Assembly (NCBI GenBank): GCA_963698255.1
Contig: CAVOQD010000014.1
Coordinates: 1 to 64,000 of the forward strand
Source: JAWKOK01 sp963698255
Lineage (GTDB): Bacteria > Chloroflexota > Anaerolineae > Caldilineales > Caldilineaceae
Reading direction: 5' to 3'
Length of the DNA: 64,000 bases
The position numbers and the translations under genes were made by a program. Shown one piece after another: positions 31,667 through 42,029 of the stretch (position 1 is the stretch's first letter; each line of letters begins with the position of its first letter). Below the pieces are notes generated by a model that saw nothing but the letters and a program-made list of their open reading frames with translations, did no database searches and was not told where the DNA came from.

Positions 31667-33581
31667 ATGCAAGTCCGTAACAGTGGCAATGGCCGAAAAT
31701 TGATCGTTTTTGTTGGCGCCTTCGTCGCAAGCTTGGCACTGCTCGTCTACTTGACGGCCACGACGGTGCTGACTGAGCCGATTCGCCAATGGACGCCTAC
31801 GACGGCATATCCCTTCGCCTTGGCCAATCGAAATGCAGTTGTACACGGCGATTTCGTCTATGTTGTCGGCGGCAAGCGAAGTGATGAGCACGGCAACGAG
31901 TGAAGTGCGATTTGCCCGTATCGACGTCGATAACACTGGGAGCGCCGCATTGGGGACGTGGAACCTCACCGCCCAATTGCCGTATCCCGTCTATCTGCAT
32001 GCGACGGCAGCGTCGAATGAGCATATCTATGTGATTGGCGGCTTTGACGGCGAACAGGGACTCTATTCGAATGTGTTGCGAGCACCGTTTTTGGCCAATG
32101 GTTTTCTCGGTCCGTGGCAAATTATCGGTCAATATCCGTCGGTCTCGCCCGATTTTTCCGGCGTCGATCTGCTGGAGGCATTGGTGATCGACGACAGGTT
32201 GTACGTTCTAGGCGGCTGGGACGGCCAGGCAAAGAATCCATTGACCAATGTGTTCTATGCGGATATCGTGGCGAGCGGCATCGGCCCGTGGCAGCCGACC
32301 GAAAATCTGAAACTTCCTACTGCTCGTTTCGCCGTGGCCTATCACAATGGCTATGTGTACAGTACCGGTGGCAGCTATGATATTGAGGATGCTCCTGACG
32401 CTCAGTACAAGGAGGTCTACTTTGCCAAGGTGAATAGCAACGGTTCCCTTGGCGAATGGACGCTCACGGCGTCTCTTGACCTGCCGGTCTATTACCATCA
32501 GGCCGTTATCCATGACGGGAATCTGGTGATCCTGGGCGGCAGAAGCAACGAACAGGTGTACAGTCGGATTTTGACCAGTGCGATCCGGTCAGACGGCAGC
32601 TTGGCCGGCTGGACAACGCACAGCACAGCGATGCCGGGGCCGCTCTATCGCTTTGCCGCCGTGTCGCTGGAGCGATCACTCTCTGACTACATCTATTTGA
32701 TCGGCGGCCTCGACAACGACGACAATTACCGGGACAACGTCTATCACTCCGATGTCCCGCCTACGCTCACACCGACGCCGACGCCGGGGATCAATCTTTT
32801 CATGAGCAACGATCCCAAGCATTGGGTTGCACCCGGTGAGCAGGTTGAATATCAGATCTCTTTGACCGGAAACCAGGTCGCCGAATTTAGCGATGTCCGT
32901 CTTCGCAATACGATTCCCGATCAAACTGAGTTGATTGTGGACAGTATCTCCGCTGCCGGTTCTTACACCTACACTGGAGAGAACGCCGGGAGCGTCATCG
33001 AATGGCGATGGCCGAACTTCGATGCAGATGGCCAAGAGACGGTCTCGTACCGCGTTCGACGCAAGCTTCCGCCCACGCCTGATGTGACCCCCGTCATGTC
33101 AATCGACATGGTCGGCCCGGCAACGGCCGCCGGAGGCGATCCGATCCGCTATGTTCTCACCGTCAAAAACAATCTGCCCATCGCACTGCCGAATGTGATT
33201 GCTGAGGATGTTGTTCCGCTGGGCGCGACCTACGTCAGCGGCGGCGACGGCCCGCCCAACAACGGGGTGGTGTTGTGGTCGATTCCGTCGCTGGCCCCCT
33301 TCCAAAGCATCGATCTCGAGTTGATCGTCACCGCCGACCAGACCGTGGTCAACAGCCGCTTCAGTGTTCGCACCGAGAATGGGGCCTACATTCAGGGACA
33401 GGACGTCGTCGTGACTGTGGTGGACGACACGCCGCCGCCGCCCAGCGGCGATGGTACAGCCATCATCAACCGTGGGGCGACAATCGGCTGGACTGCCGCG
33501 GGACAGCAAGGCGGCAGTGAGAGCAATTCCGTGCGCAATCCCATGTTCGACGTCTTCTTGCCGGTGGTGCCGGGACGTTGA
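31667..33581 (+). CDS. Kelch-repeat/DUF11 surface protein
   Basis: About 637 residues, starting two bases after the pseudokinase stop. An N-terminal signal/anchor helix (KLIVFVGAFVASLALLVYL) is followed by five or six Kelch blades (FVYVVGGK, HIYVIGGFDG, RLYVLGGWDG, YVYSTGGSYD, NLVILGGRSN, YIYLIGGLDND), then a short Thr/Pro linker and two DUF11-type beta domains (WVAPGEQVEYQISLTGN, AGGDPIRYVLTVKNN). It ends FDVFLPVVPGR. One extra base lies near 31,885 (span 3n+1). It is presumably secreted and held at the surface; the Kelch propeller may bind a partner or glycan. Confidence 0.83.
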
Positions 33582-33747
33582 TGCCGGACGTTGATGCCGC
33601 CGCCGGCAATGGCCGGAGCTAAACCGCAGATGAGAGTTCGACAGTTCAGTCGAACCGGATACAGGCCAATGGCGTTGGCAAGTGTATACACTGGTTGACC
33701 GTTCGCATGGTGCACGCGCCATGGATTGTAGGAAGGAAAGACTGCTA

Positions 33748-36700
33748 ATGAGTATCGATTTCAGATACAAGGTGCGATTAATTCTGGTTGTCGTCTGGCT
33801 GCTAATGTTGACCATGTCGGCTGTTCCGGAGACGCTGCGTGCGTCAAGCCTGAGCAAAAGTGTACTGGCGGATCCGGCGCCCAATACTTCGCCGGAGATC
33901 ACGGAGGGCGCCAGCAAAGCGGTGACCATGAGCGAAGATGGATCGCCGACGCCCTTCAGCTTGACGCTGAACGCCACTGATGTGGAAGGCGATACCCTGA
34001 CTTGGAGCATCGACGGGGCCGGTGCAAGCCAGGGCACGGCAGAAATCACGCCGCCGAGCACTGGCAACAGCACGGGCGTCACCTACACGCCGAACGCCAA
34101 CTATCATGGCGGCGACAGCTTTGTCGTCAAGGTCGATGACGGCAAGGCGACTCCGATACGATCACCGTCAACGTGACCGTCCAGTCGGTCAACGATGCAC
34201 CATCGATTACGGAGGGGGCCAGCAAAGCGGTGACCATGAGCGAAGATGGATCGCCGACGCCCTTCAGCTTGACGCTGAACGCCACTGATGTGGAAGGCGA
34301 TACCCTGACTTGGAGCATCGACACGGCCGGCAAGCCAGGGCGCAGCAGAAATCACGCCGCCGGAGACAGGCAACAGCACAGGCGTCACCTACACGCCGAA
34401 CGCCGACTATTTTGGCAGCGACAGCTTTGTCGTCAAGGTCGATGACGGCAATGGCGGCTCCGACACGATCACCGTCAACGTGACTGTCCAGTCGGTCAAC
34501 GACGCGCCATCGATTACGGAGGGGGCCAGCAAAGCGGTGACCATGAGCGAAGATGGATCGCCGACGCCCTTCAGCTTGACGCTGAACGCCACTGATTCGA
34601 TGGTGACACCCTCACCTGGAGCATTGACACGGCGGCAAGCCCGGGCACAGCGACGGCCTCGGGGACAGGCAACAGTAAGGTTATCAGCTATGCGCCGCCG
34701 GCTAACTACCATGGAAGCGACAGCTTTGTCGTCAAGGTCGATGACGGCAGCGACTCCGATACGATCACCGTCAACGTGACCGTCCAGTCGGTCAACGATG
34801 CACCATCGATCACGGAGGGGGCCAGCAAAGCGGTGACCATGAGTGAAGATGGATCGCCGACGCCCTTCAGCTTGACGCTGAACGCCACTGATGTGGAAGG
34901 CGATACCCTGACTTGGAGCATCGACGGGGCCGGTGCAAGCCAGGGAGCGGCAGGAATTATAGCGCCGGCGACAGGCAACAGCACGGGCGTCATCTACACG
35001 CCGAACGCCAACTATTTCGGCAGCGATAGCTTTGTCGTCAAGGTGGTTGACGGCAATGGTGGCTCCGATACAATCACCGTCAATGTGACCATCGAGCCAG
35101 TCAACGACGCGCCCTCGTTCACCAAAGGGCCGGATCAGAGTGTGGCGGTCAATAGCGGGCAGAAGGTTGTTTCTAGCTGGGCGACTGCCATTTCACCGGG
35201 ACCATCCAACGAGTCTAACCAGAACGTGAGCTTCGTCGTTTCGAATAACAACAGCAGCCTCTTCTCCGCTCAACCGGCAGTCTCGTCTGTTGGACAGTTA
35301 ACCTTTACGCCGGCGTCTGGGCAGAGCGGCAGTGCCACCGTCACCGTCTATATCCGGGACGACGGAGGGACCGCCAATGGCGGCACAAACCGGAGCGGGA
35401 ACCAAACCTTTGCGATCTATGTGTCATCCGCCGACCTGTCACTCACCAAGATCGCCGACGTAAACAGTGCCAGTCCCGGCGATGTGATCGTCTACACGCT
35501 GACTGCGAAAAACATCGGCAATAAGAACGCCACCGGCGTCTCGATCCGCGAGGTAGTGCCGGTTGGCTCGACCTTTGAGTCCGCAGGCAGCGACGCCGGT
35601 TGGTCGTGCAGCACCGGCGATCCGGCTGGAACAAACTGCGATTTCAGCATCGGGTCATTGGACCAGAACGCGACCCGCAACATTGCGTTTGCCGTCCGTG
35701 TTGATAACCCCTTGACAATGGATCTTGCCGCGATCAGCAATCGTGCAGAGATCTCGTCCTCCAGCGCCGATCAGAACGCCAACAACAATGTGGCCACTGA
35801 TAGCACGCCGATTCGACGCTCGGTGAGCGTCTCCGCAGCCAAGGTCGCCGCCCTGTGGATCGATGCCGACGGCAGCAATTTGCCCAGCCCTGGCGACACC
35901 GTGCGTTACACTGTGACGGTTAGTCAGTTCGGCAATGCGCCGGCCGTCGGTGTCGTGTTGAGCGATACGCTTGACAGCAACACGGAACTTGTCAACGGAT
36001 CGGTGACGACCACCAGCGGCGTGGTCGACGAGGGCAATCAGCCCGGCGATTCGTCTGTGAGCGTCGCCATTCCTACGATCGGCGCCGGTGCGGTCGTCTA
36101 CATCACATACGATGTGCTCATCGACAACCCGTTGCCCCCAGGCGTCAGCGAGATTGTCAACCAGGCTTTCGTGGTGGGCCGCGACTTCCCCACCGTGCCC
36201 AGCGATGATCCGGCCCTGCCCGGCAGCGCTGACCCAACCGTGTTGTCGTTGGACGCCAAACCGGTGCTGTCCGCGAGCAAGATCTTCGCCTTCGATCCCG
36301 ATGCTGATGAAGATGGCATCGGTTCGCCCGGCGATACGCTGGCCTACACGGTCACCGTGACCAACTCCGGCAATCAGAGTGCAACGAGCGTGGTGATGAA
36401 CGATGTGGTCGATAAAAATACGACATTGATCGTCGGGTCGGTCACAACGTCGCAAGGCACGATTGCGCTGGGAAATGGCGCCGGCGATAGTAGCGTCCAG
36501 GTCAATCTGGGCACGCTTGCCGGCGGGGGCGGCACAGCCGAGGTTTCGTTCAAGGTGCGGATCAACGACAGCATCTCTGCCGACGCCAAGGCCATTCTAA
36601 ACCAGGCCGTCATCGCCAGCGCCGAGCTGCCCGATCTGCTGTCCGACGATCCCAACTTCGGCGGCGATCAGGATCCGACACGCACCAACATCTCTGCCGG

Positions 36701-37214
36701 CGTTAGCGTTCTTGCCAGCCTGACCGTCTTCCTCTACGACGACAAAAACGGCAACAATATGGCGGAGCAGGGCGAAGAATTGCTCTATGTTGTTGAAATC
36801 GTAAACGCCGGAGCCCGGGCTGCCTCCGGCGTTGTCTACGAAAATCTGCTTGGCCCCCAAGTGTCGACCGTGGGCGATACCGTCCGCTCGGATATGGGCC
36901 AGGTGATAGAGGGCAATGTTTCCGGCAGTCACAGAGTGGCGGTTGAGCTTGGCAACTTGCCGGGCGGCAAGCAGACCTATATCAGCTATAGCGTGACGAT
37001 CAACAACGCCCTTGGGCTACCCGACCTACCGACTGCGGGTCAGAGTACGGCGAGGCTGCTCACCAATCAGGGTACGGTCAGATACACCGATGGCGAGTCT
37101 GGCCAGGTTGTCGAGATCCTCACCGATGATCCCAATCAGACTGGTGACGAAGACAAAACCGCTGTGATTGTCCACAGCAGCGACGTGATTTTCCTGCCGT
37201 CGATTTTTCGATAG
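33748..37214 (+). CDS. Large cadherin-like/DUF11 repeat adhesin
   Basis: About 1,155 residues when joined. The ATG at 33748 starts a signal peptide (YKVRLILVVVWLLMLTMSAVPETLRAS). Four cadherin/VCBS-like repeats of about 102 residues follow, near-identical at DNA level (each with GASKAVTMSEDGSPTPFSL), then an Ig-like segment (FTKGPDQSVAVNSGQKV) and four DUF11 domains (DLSLTKIADVNSASPGDVIV, LPSPGDTVRYTVTVSQFGN, IGSPGDTLAYTVTVTNSGN, MAEQGEELLYVVEIVNAG). It ends VIFLPSIFR. Breaks cluster in the repeats (near 34,145, 34,335 and 34,600); from 34,776 the frame is open for 812 codons. Probably a surface adhesin or matrix component. Confidence 0.8.
33901..35110 (+). repeat. Four near-identical ~306-bp tandem repeats inside adhesin gene
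   Basis: The same 100-base stretch beginning near ACGGAGGGGGCCAGCAAAGC recurs at 33,901, 34,209, 34,516 and 34,811. Spacings of 308, 307 and 295 bases surround the expected 306 (102 codons). The copies differ by few substitutions in the first third and more in the last third, which suggests recent duplication or gene conversion. Confidence 0.85.
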
Positions 37215-37244
37215 AGCACGGGCTCAGTCGACACTAAGTTTAGA

Positions 37245-37281
37245 AAAGCGATGCGGTCGAACGCTGACCGCATCGCTTTTG
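37245..37281 (+). terminator. Rho-independent terminator of the surface operon
   Basis: A perfect 15-bp stem (AAAAGCGATGCGGTC / GACCGCATCGCTTTT) with a 7-base loop lies 30 bases after the adhesin stop and ends in a T-run. It is the strongest terminator in the window and separates the operon from threonine synthase. Confidence 0.9.
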
Positions 37282-37404
37282 ATCGGATCATGCGCAGGGT
37301 CACTTCGCCGGAATTTGGTGAATGCAGGTGCGGCCTTTAGAATTTACCCGGAAGTGATTGATCGACCGTCCTTATGAATTCATCTGAAACTGGAAGACTC
37401 GGCC

Positions 37405-38828
37405 ATGCAATCTCAAATGATCTCTGCGCAGACGGACACCTATCCCTACAATGCGCATTTTCGCAGTTTTGAACCAGGCGATCCCAACGATTATTCGCTC
37501 TACGATGTGATCTATCGCTCACCCGTCACCGGCAGTCTGCTGGAGGTCCATCATGACGTCGATGCATTGCGGCAGCATTCGCCGGACTACTGGAAACAGT
37601 TGTTCGAAAGCCGCGTCAGCACCACCGAATGGCCCTACGGCAGCGGCGTCTGGGGCATGCGCGAGTGGGTCGTGCCCGACCTGCGCGACGAAAATGTCGT
37701 CAGCATGTATGAGGGCAACACCAATCTCTTCTGGGCCCAACGCCTGGGACGGCAGATCGGCGTCGAGGATCTCTGGATCAAGCTCTGCGGCAACAGCCAC
37801 ACCGGCAGCTTCAAGGATCTGGGCATGACGGTGCTGGTCAGCGTGGTCAAGCAGATGATGGCCGACGGCAGCCCCGTGCAGGCCGTGGCCTGCGCCAGCA
37901 CCGGCGACACCAGCGCCGCGCTGGCCGCCTACGCCGCCTACGCCGGCATTCCCGCCATCATCTTCCTGCCCCAGGGCAAGGTGAGCACGGCCCAGTTGGT
38001 GCAGCCTGTGGCCAACGGCGCGCATGTGCTGGCGCTGGACACCGACTTCGACGGCTGCATGGAGATCGTGCAGGAGGTGACCGAGGACCAGAGCATCTAT
38101 CTGGCCAACTCGATGAACAGCCTGCGCATCGAAGGCCAGAAGACGGTGGGCATCGAGATTGATCCGCCAGTTTGACTGGCAGGTGCCCGACTGGATCGTG
38201 ATTCCGGTGGGCAATCTGGGCAACATCAGCGCGCTCTACAAAGGGCTGAAGCTGCTCATGGATCTGGGCATGATCGACAAGATGCCGCGGCTGGTGGCCG
38301 CCCAGGCCAGCAAGGCCAACCCGTTCTACCTGAGCTATCGCCAGGGCTTTTCGGAGAAGGCGGTCATCCAGGCCCAGGAGACGCTGGCCACGGCCATCCA
38401 GATCGGCAACCCGGTCAGCTATGCCAAGGCCGTGCAGGCCATCCAGGAGACCAATGGCCTGGTCGAGCAGGTGACCGAGCATGAACTGGCCAACGTGGCC
38501 GCCATGGCCGATCTGACCGGCATGTACACCTGTCCGCACACCGGCGTCGCCCTGGCCGCCACGCTCAAGCTGATCGAGCGCGGCGAGATCAGCCTCGTCG
38601 GACCGTGTCGTGGTCATCAGCACGGCCAATGGCCTCAAGTTCACCGATTTCAAAGTCGGCTATCACGAGGGCAACCTGCGCGAAGTCGAGTCCGAATTCG
38701 CCAATCCGCCGATCTATCTGCCGGCCAATGCCAAGGCCGTCAAGGATATGATCGCCCGTCGAGCTGGGTTTGTAGTCGAAGGATTTTGCCACAGATGGAC
38801 ACAGATGGGCTCAGATTTTCACAGATGA
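37405..38828 (+). CDS. thrC: Threonine synthase
   Basis: About 474 residues. This PLP fold-II enzyme converts O-phosphohomoserine to threonine. Motifs are SMYEGNTNLFWAQRLG, the PLP lysine in CGNSHTGSFKDLGM, ACASTGDTSAALAAYAAYAG, LANSMNSLRIEGQKT and VPVGNLGNISALYKG-like VIPVGNLGNISALYKG, then HTGVALAATLKLIERG and VVVISTANGLKFTDFKVGYH. It breaks near 38,160 and 38,600, each by one extra base (span 3n+2). The last 14 or so codons (GFCHRWTQMGSDFHR) are encoded by a dispersed CCACAGAT-type repeat, so the original C-terminus has probably been replaced. Confidence 0.92.
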
Positions 38829-38829
38829 T
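38784..38829. repeat. CCACAGAT-type repeat forming the 3' end of thrC
   Basis: The sequence TTTTGCCACAGATGGACACA and what follows to 38,829 matches the pair at 47,982-48,109. The thrC stop codon lies within it. Confidence 0.7.
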
Positions 38830-38890
38830 ATTGTGATCGAGGCTATTGAACTGCTCATCGCCACCCATTGAAGTTGGTCAGTGATCGATT

Positions 38891-39701
38891 ATGGCTCAAG
38901 AACAGATCGAGAATCAGCCGCCGCTCGACTATCACGCCACCTCGTTTTCGCAGGGGCGCATGGATTTTGCGTGGGAGGAACTGACCGAGGCTGAGACGCG
39001 CCAGGCCTACGCCGATTGGGCAGCGGGCAAGGGTCTGATCGGCGGCGATCCGCGGCGACGACCAGGGTCGCATCTGCTGCCGACCTGGGGGCTGGACCGC
39101 AACTTCTTTCGCTGTCTGGCGCTGGATGATGCCCGCGGCGACAACGGTGAACGATGGCGGTCGGTCATCGCGTCGGACCTGCCGATGGAGGTGGAGATCG
39201 GCTTTGGCCGCGGCGATTTTCTGCTCGATCGGGCGAGGCGTTTTCCGCAGCGGTTGCTTGTCGGCTACGAGACCAAGAACAAGGCCACGCGCCTGATGCT
39301 CGATCGGGTGGATCGGCTGGAACTGGGCAATGTCTGGCTCAGCGATGATGATTGCCGCTTCAACATGCCGCTGCTGCTGCCCGATGGCCGCGTCTCGGCC
39401 TTTCACATTCTCTTCCCCGATCCCTGGTGGAAACCCCAGCACAAGGTCAAACGGCTCTTTTCGCCGCCCTTTGTGGATCTGCTGGCCGAGAAACTGCGCT
39501 CCGGCGGTCTGCTCTTCTTCAAGAGCGACGTCTATGAATACGGCGAACTTGTGCGCTATCTGATCGAACAGCAAGGCCAGTTCCTTCCCCACGACGAGGA
39601 TCTCTCCTCGCGCATCGGCGCCGTACGCACCCACCCATCGCGAGCATTGGTGCCAACGCCACAACCGCCCGGTCTACGCCTACTACTTCGAGCGACGATG
39701 A
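38891..39701 (+). CDS. trmB: tRNA (guanine-N7-)-methyltransferase
   Basis: About 269 residues, with an N-terminal extension before the methyltransferase fold. The family motifs are clear: MEVEIGFGRGDFLLDRA (SAM loop), GYETKNKATRLML, and AFHILFPDPWWKPQHKVKRL, the diagnostic FPDPW(P)K-H-RR region. It methylates G46 in the tRNA variable loop. The current frame runs on into the downstream DNA methyltransferase, but a single extra base near 39,630 explains this: one frame over, the protein ends REHWCQRHNRPVYAYYFERR and stops with a TGA that overlaps the next ATG (span 3n+1). Confidence 0.9.
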
Positions 39702-41335
39702 CGGATCCAGAGAAGCCTGACTTCCTGACGCCGTCAGCGCCGGTCGGCCGCGGCCTGCTCGCCTGGCAGGGCAAGCGGCTGCCCGATCCCGTTCCGCTTG
39801 CGCCTGTTCAGCCGATTGAGTCCTTTGGCGGCGACAGGTCAAAGCCCAGCGAAGCCGGCAACCGGCTCTACCATGGCGACAATCTTTCGGTGTTGGCCCA
39901 TCTGGCGACGTCGGGCCTGCGCAATGCCGTGCGCCTGATCTACATCGATCCGCCCTTCGACAGCAACGCAGACTACACGCGCAAGATCCGGCTGCGCAAC
40001 GATCGTTCCCAGGTGCTGGGTCAGCAGGTCCAGTATTCTGACACCTGGGCAGGCGACAGCTACCTGCAATTCATGTACGAACGGCTGCTGCTCCTGCGCG
40101 ATCTGCTGGCCGACAACGGCAGCATCTGGCTGCACTGCGACTATCGCCAGGTTCACCGGTTGCATCTGCTGCTGGAGGAGGTCTTCGGCGAGGAGAATTA
40201 TCTCAACACAATCTCCTGGCGCAGCCAAGTGACACGCGGGGCCAAGGTCAACGCTGTCTACTTCCCCTTCAGCACCCAATACATTGAGATCTTCGCCAAG
40301 AATCGGAGCGCTCCGACGCTCTGGCATGCACAGAAGAAAGAACTGGTTTTCACGCGCAGACAGGCCGCTGCCCAGTTTATGGAGGACGAGCAAGGCTTCT
40401 TCCGCACGTCCGATCCCGGCACCTACAGCTTTGAGAAACTGGTCGAACTGAATGAGCAGGGCCGCCTTTATGCGCCCTACGAAGGCGAGATCATCGTCGA
40501 TGAGAGCGGCCGACGAGTCTACCCGTCCAACGGCGGCAACATCGGCGTCAAGTACTATCTCCAGGCCTTCGACAACGGTCGCTATCGCGGTCGAGCGCGG
40601 CGTCGACAACCTCTGGGACGACATCCCCGGTCTGGGCACCACGCCGGGCGAGGACGTCGGCTACCCGACCCAGAAGACCGAGGCGTTGCTGCGCCGTGTG
40701 ATCGCAGCCTCAACCGATCCCGGCGACATGGTGCTGGATTGCTTCATGGGTTCGGGCACGACCGTTGGCCGTGGCCCAGAAGATGGGGCGCAACTGGATC
40801 GGCTGCGATGCCAATTACGGCTCAGTTCAGACAACACGCCGACGGCTACAACGGTTGGGGCAGGAAGAGCCGGACACCTCCTTCTCCATTTGGACCGTGC
40901 CCGCCGCGAACAGACGCGAAGTGCGCCGATGCAACGCCTTCGCACGTCAACGATGACAGCCCGTTGGTGCAGGTCCAGGTGCAGATTCGACGTCTGGCGG
41001 GGGAACCGTCTACAATTGAAGTGGTCGTCCAGGGTGAAACGACGCAGGCGCTGGCAAGCCGGATGCAGAAGCGAAAGCCGCCCGGCGCGTCGGCACGTTC
41101 TGAAATTGACTGGCGTGAAGTCGTCGACGCCGTCGAGATCGATCCGGCCTATGACGGCCACTGTTATCGTCCAACGCTGGTCGATGCGCCACAGAAACGG
41201 CGCAAACAAGTGTTGGGTCGATACCAACTGCCGGTTGCGCCTTCCATGATTTCCGGTCAAAAGGAACCAACCACCGTCGCCGTGCGTATCACCGACATTC
41301 TCGGCCATGAGATTTTGGTTGTCCGTACGATCTGA
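39698..41335 (+). CDS. Type II-like site-specific DNA methyltransferase (DPPF motif), no cognate nuclease
   Basis: About 545 residues. The catalytic motif IV is LIYIDPPFDSNADYTRKI and the SAM motif I, placed after it, is DMVLDCFMGSGTTLAVAQKM, so this is a beta-class amino-methyltransferase (N6-adenine or N4-cytosine). Other blocks are LYHGDNLSVLAHL, SIWLHCDYRQVHRLHLLL and VGYPTQKTEALLRRVI. A C-terminal extension (VQVQIRRLAGEPSTIEVV to DILGHEILVVRTI) has no family I recognise. Three breaks (near 40,590, 40,765 and 40,950) sum to a codon. It overlaps trmB by four bases. No restriction gene lies beside it. Confidence 0.85.
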   Translation: MTDPEKPDFLTPSAPVGRGLLAWQGKRLPDPVPLAPVQPIESFGGDRSKPSEAGNRLYHGDNLSVLAHLATSGLRNAVRLIYIDPPFDSNADYTRKIRLRNDRSQVLGQQVQYSDTWAGDSYLQFMYERLLLLRDLLADNGSIWLHCDYRQVHRLHLLLEEVFGEENYLNTISWRSQVTRGAKVNAVYFPFSTQYIEIFAKNRSAPTLWHAQKKELVFTRRQAAAQFMEDEQGFFRTSDPGTYSFEKLVELNEQGRLYAPYEGEIIVDESGRRVYPSNGGNIGVKYYLQAFDNGRYRGRARRRQPLGRHPRSGHHAGRGRRLPDPEDRGVAAPCDRSLNRSRRHGAGLLHGFGHDRWPWPRRWGATGSAAMPITAQFRQHADGYNGWGRKSRTPPSPFGPCPPRTDAKCADATPSHVNDDSPLVQVQVQIRRLAGEPSTIEVVVQGETTQALASRMQKRKPPGASARSEIDWREVVDAVEIDPAYDGHCYRPTLVDAPQKRRKQVLGRYQLPVAPSMISGQKEPTTVAVRITDILGHEILVVRTI

Positions 41336-42029
41336 GCTGCGGCAGAAGATACTGTGTCACCCTGAGTGGGTATACGTTCACAGATTGCTGCGCTCAAGTG
41401 ATTAACGAAGGGTCTAGACATCTCGACTACAGATTCTTCGCTGATCACTTATCGTCAATGATCTGCTCACGTTGACCTGCTCAGACCTGTCCTGAGCGCA
41501 GCCGAAGGGGTGACAGACTCACTCTGAGCGCACCCTGTTTCTCGTAGTTTTTGCGAAGCCCCGCTTCGTCGGGTACTCAGAATGACATAGTGGCACTTGA
41601 ATGCACCTTGATTCCTTTTTTGTTCTTGCGAAGCTCCGCTTCGTTCAGCGCTATCAAGTAACAAGACTCATTTGGCGCCGTTACTTCCCGTAAGAAGGGC
41701 GATCAACGCACTGGAGGGACTTCTAATGAACAAGCCCAATTGCGGCAGGAGATACTTTGTCACTCCTTCCGCTGCGCTCAGGACAGGCCTGAGCGGGCTT
41801 GCCATAAAATGACTCTGTCCTGAGTCACTAGCGAAGGGTCTCGACAACGCAAGCCGAGATTCCTCGCTGGCGTATTGCCAATCCGGAAGTGCTCGGGCTG
41901 ACCCGCTCGGAATGACAGTAGCACGTTCATTCCAGTTTGAGCGCCGGGCATGCGGCGAGGCACACTCAGAATGACAGATCTCGAGTTACCGAAACTACGC
42001 AGCACGCAGCACTTTCAGGAGGCCAACCC
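41336..42029. repeat. Repeat-rich intergenic region
   Basis: This region of nearly 700 bases has no gene. It holds several copies of the TCCTGAGCGCAGCCGAAGG / CTCAGAATGACA class of dispersed repeats (around 41,485, 41,570, 41,780-41,830, 41,870-41,975) and two short hairpins of the CGAAGC-n3-GCTTCG type at about 41,554 and 41,634. A good ribosome-binding site (AGGAGG) for the next gene lies at its right end. Confidence 0.65.

Noticed and set aside
37282..37404. T-box or other riboswitch upstream of thrC
   Set aside because: Only about 120 bases are available, and no T-box sequence, specifier stem or attenuator was seen.
39698..42029. Restriction-modification or other defence island
   Set aside because: No nuclease, helicase or toxin gene lies near the DNA methyltransferase; the following DNA is repeats only.
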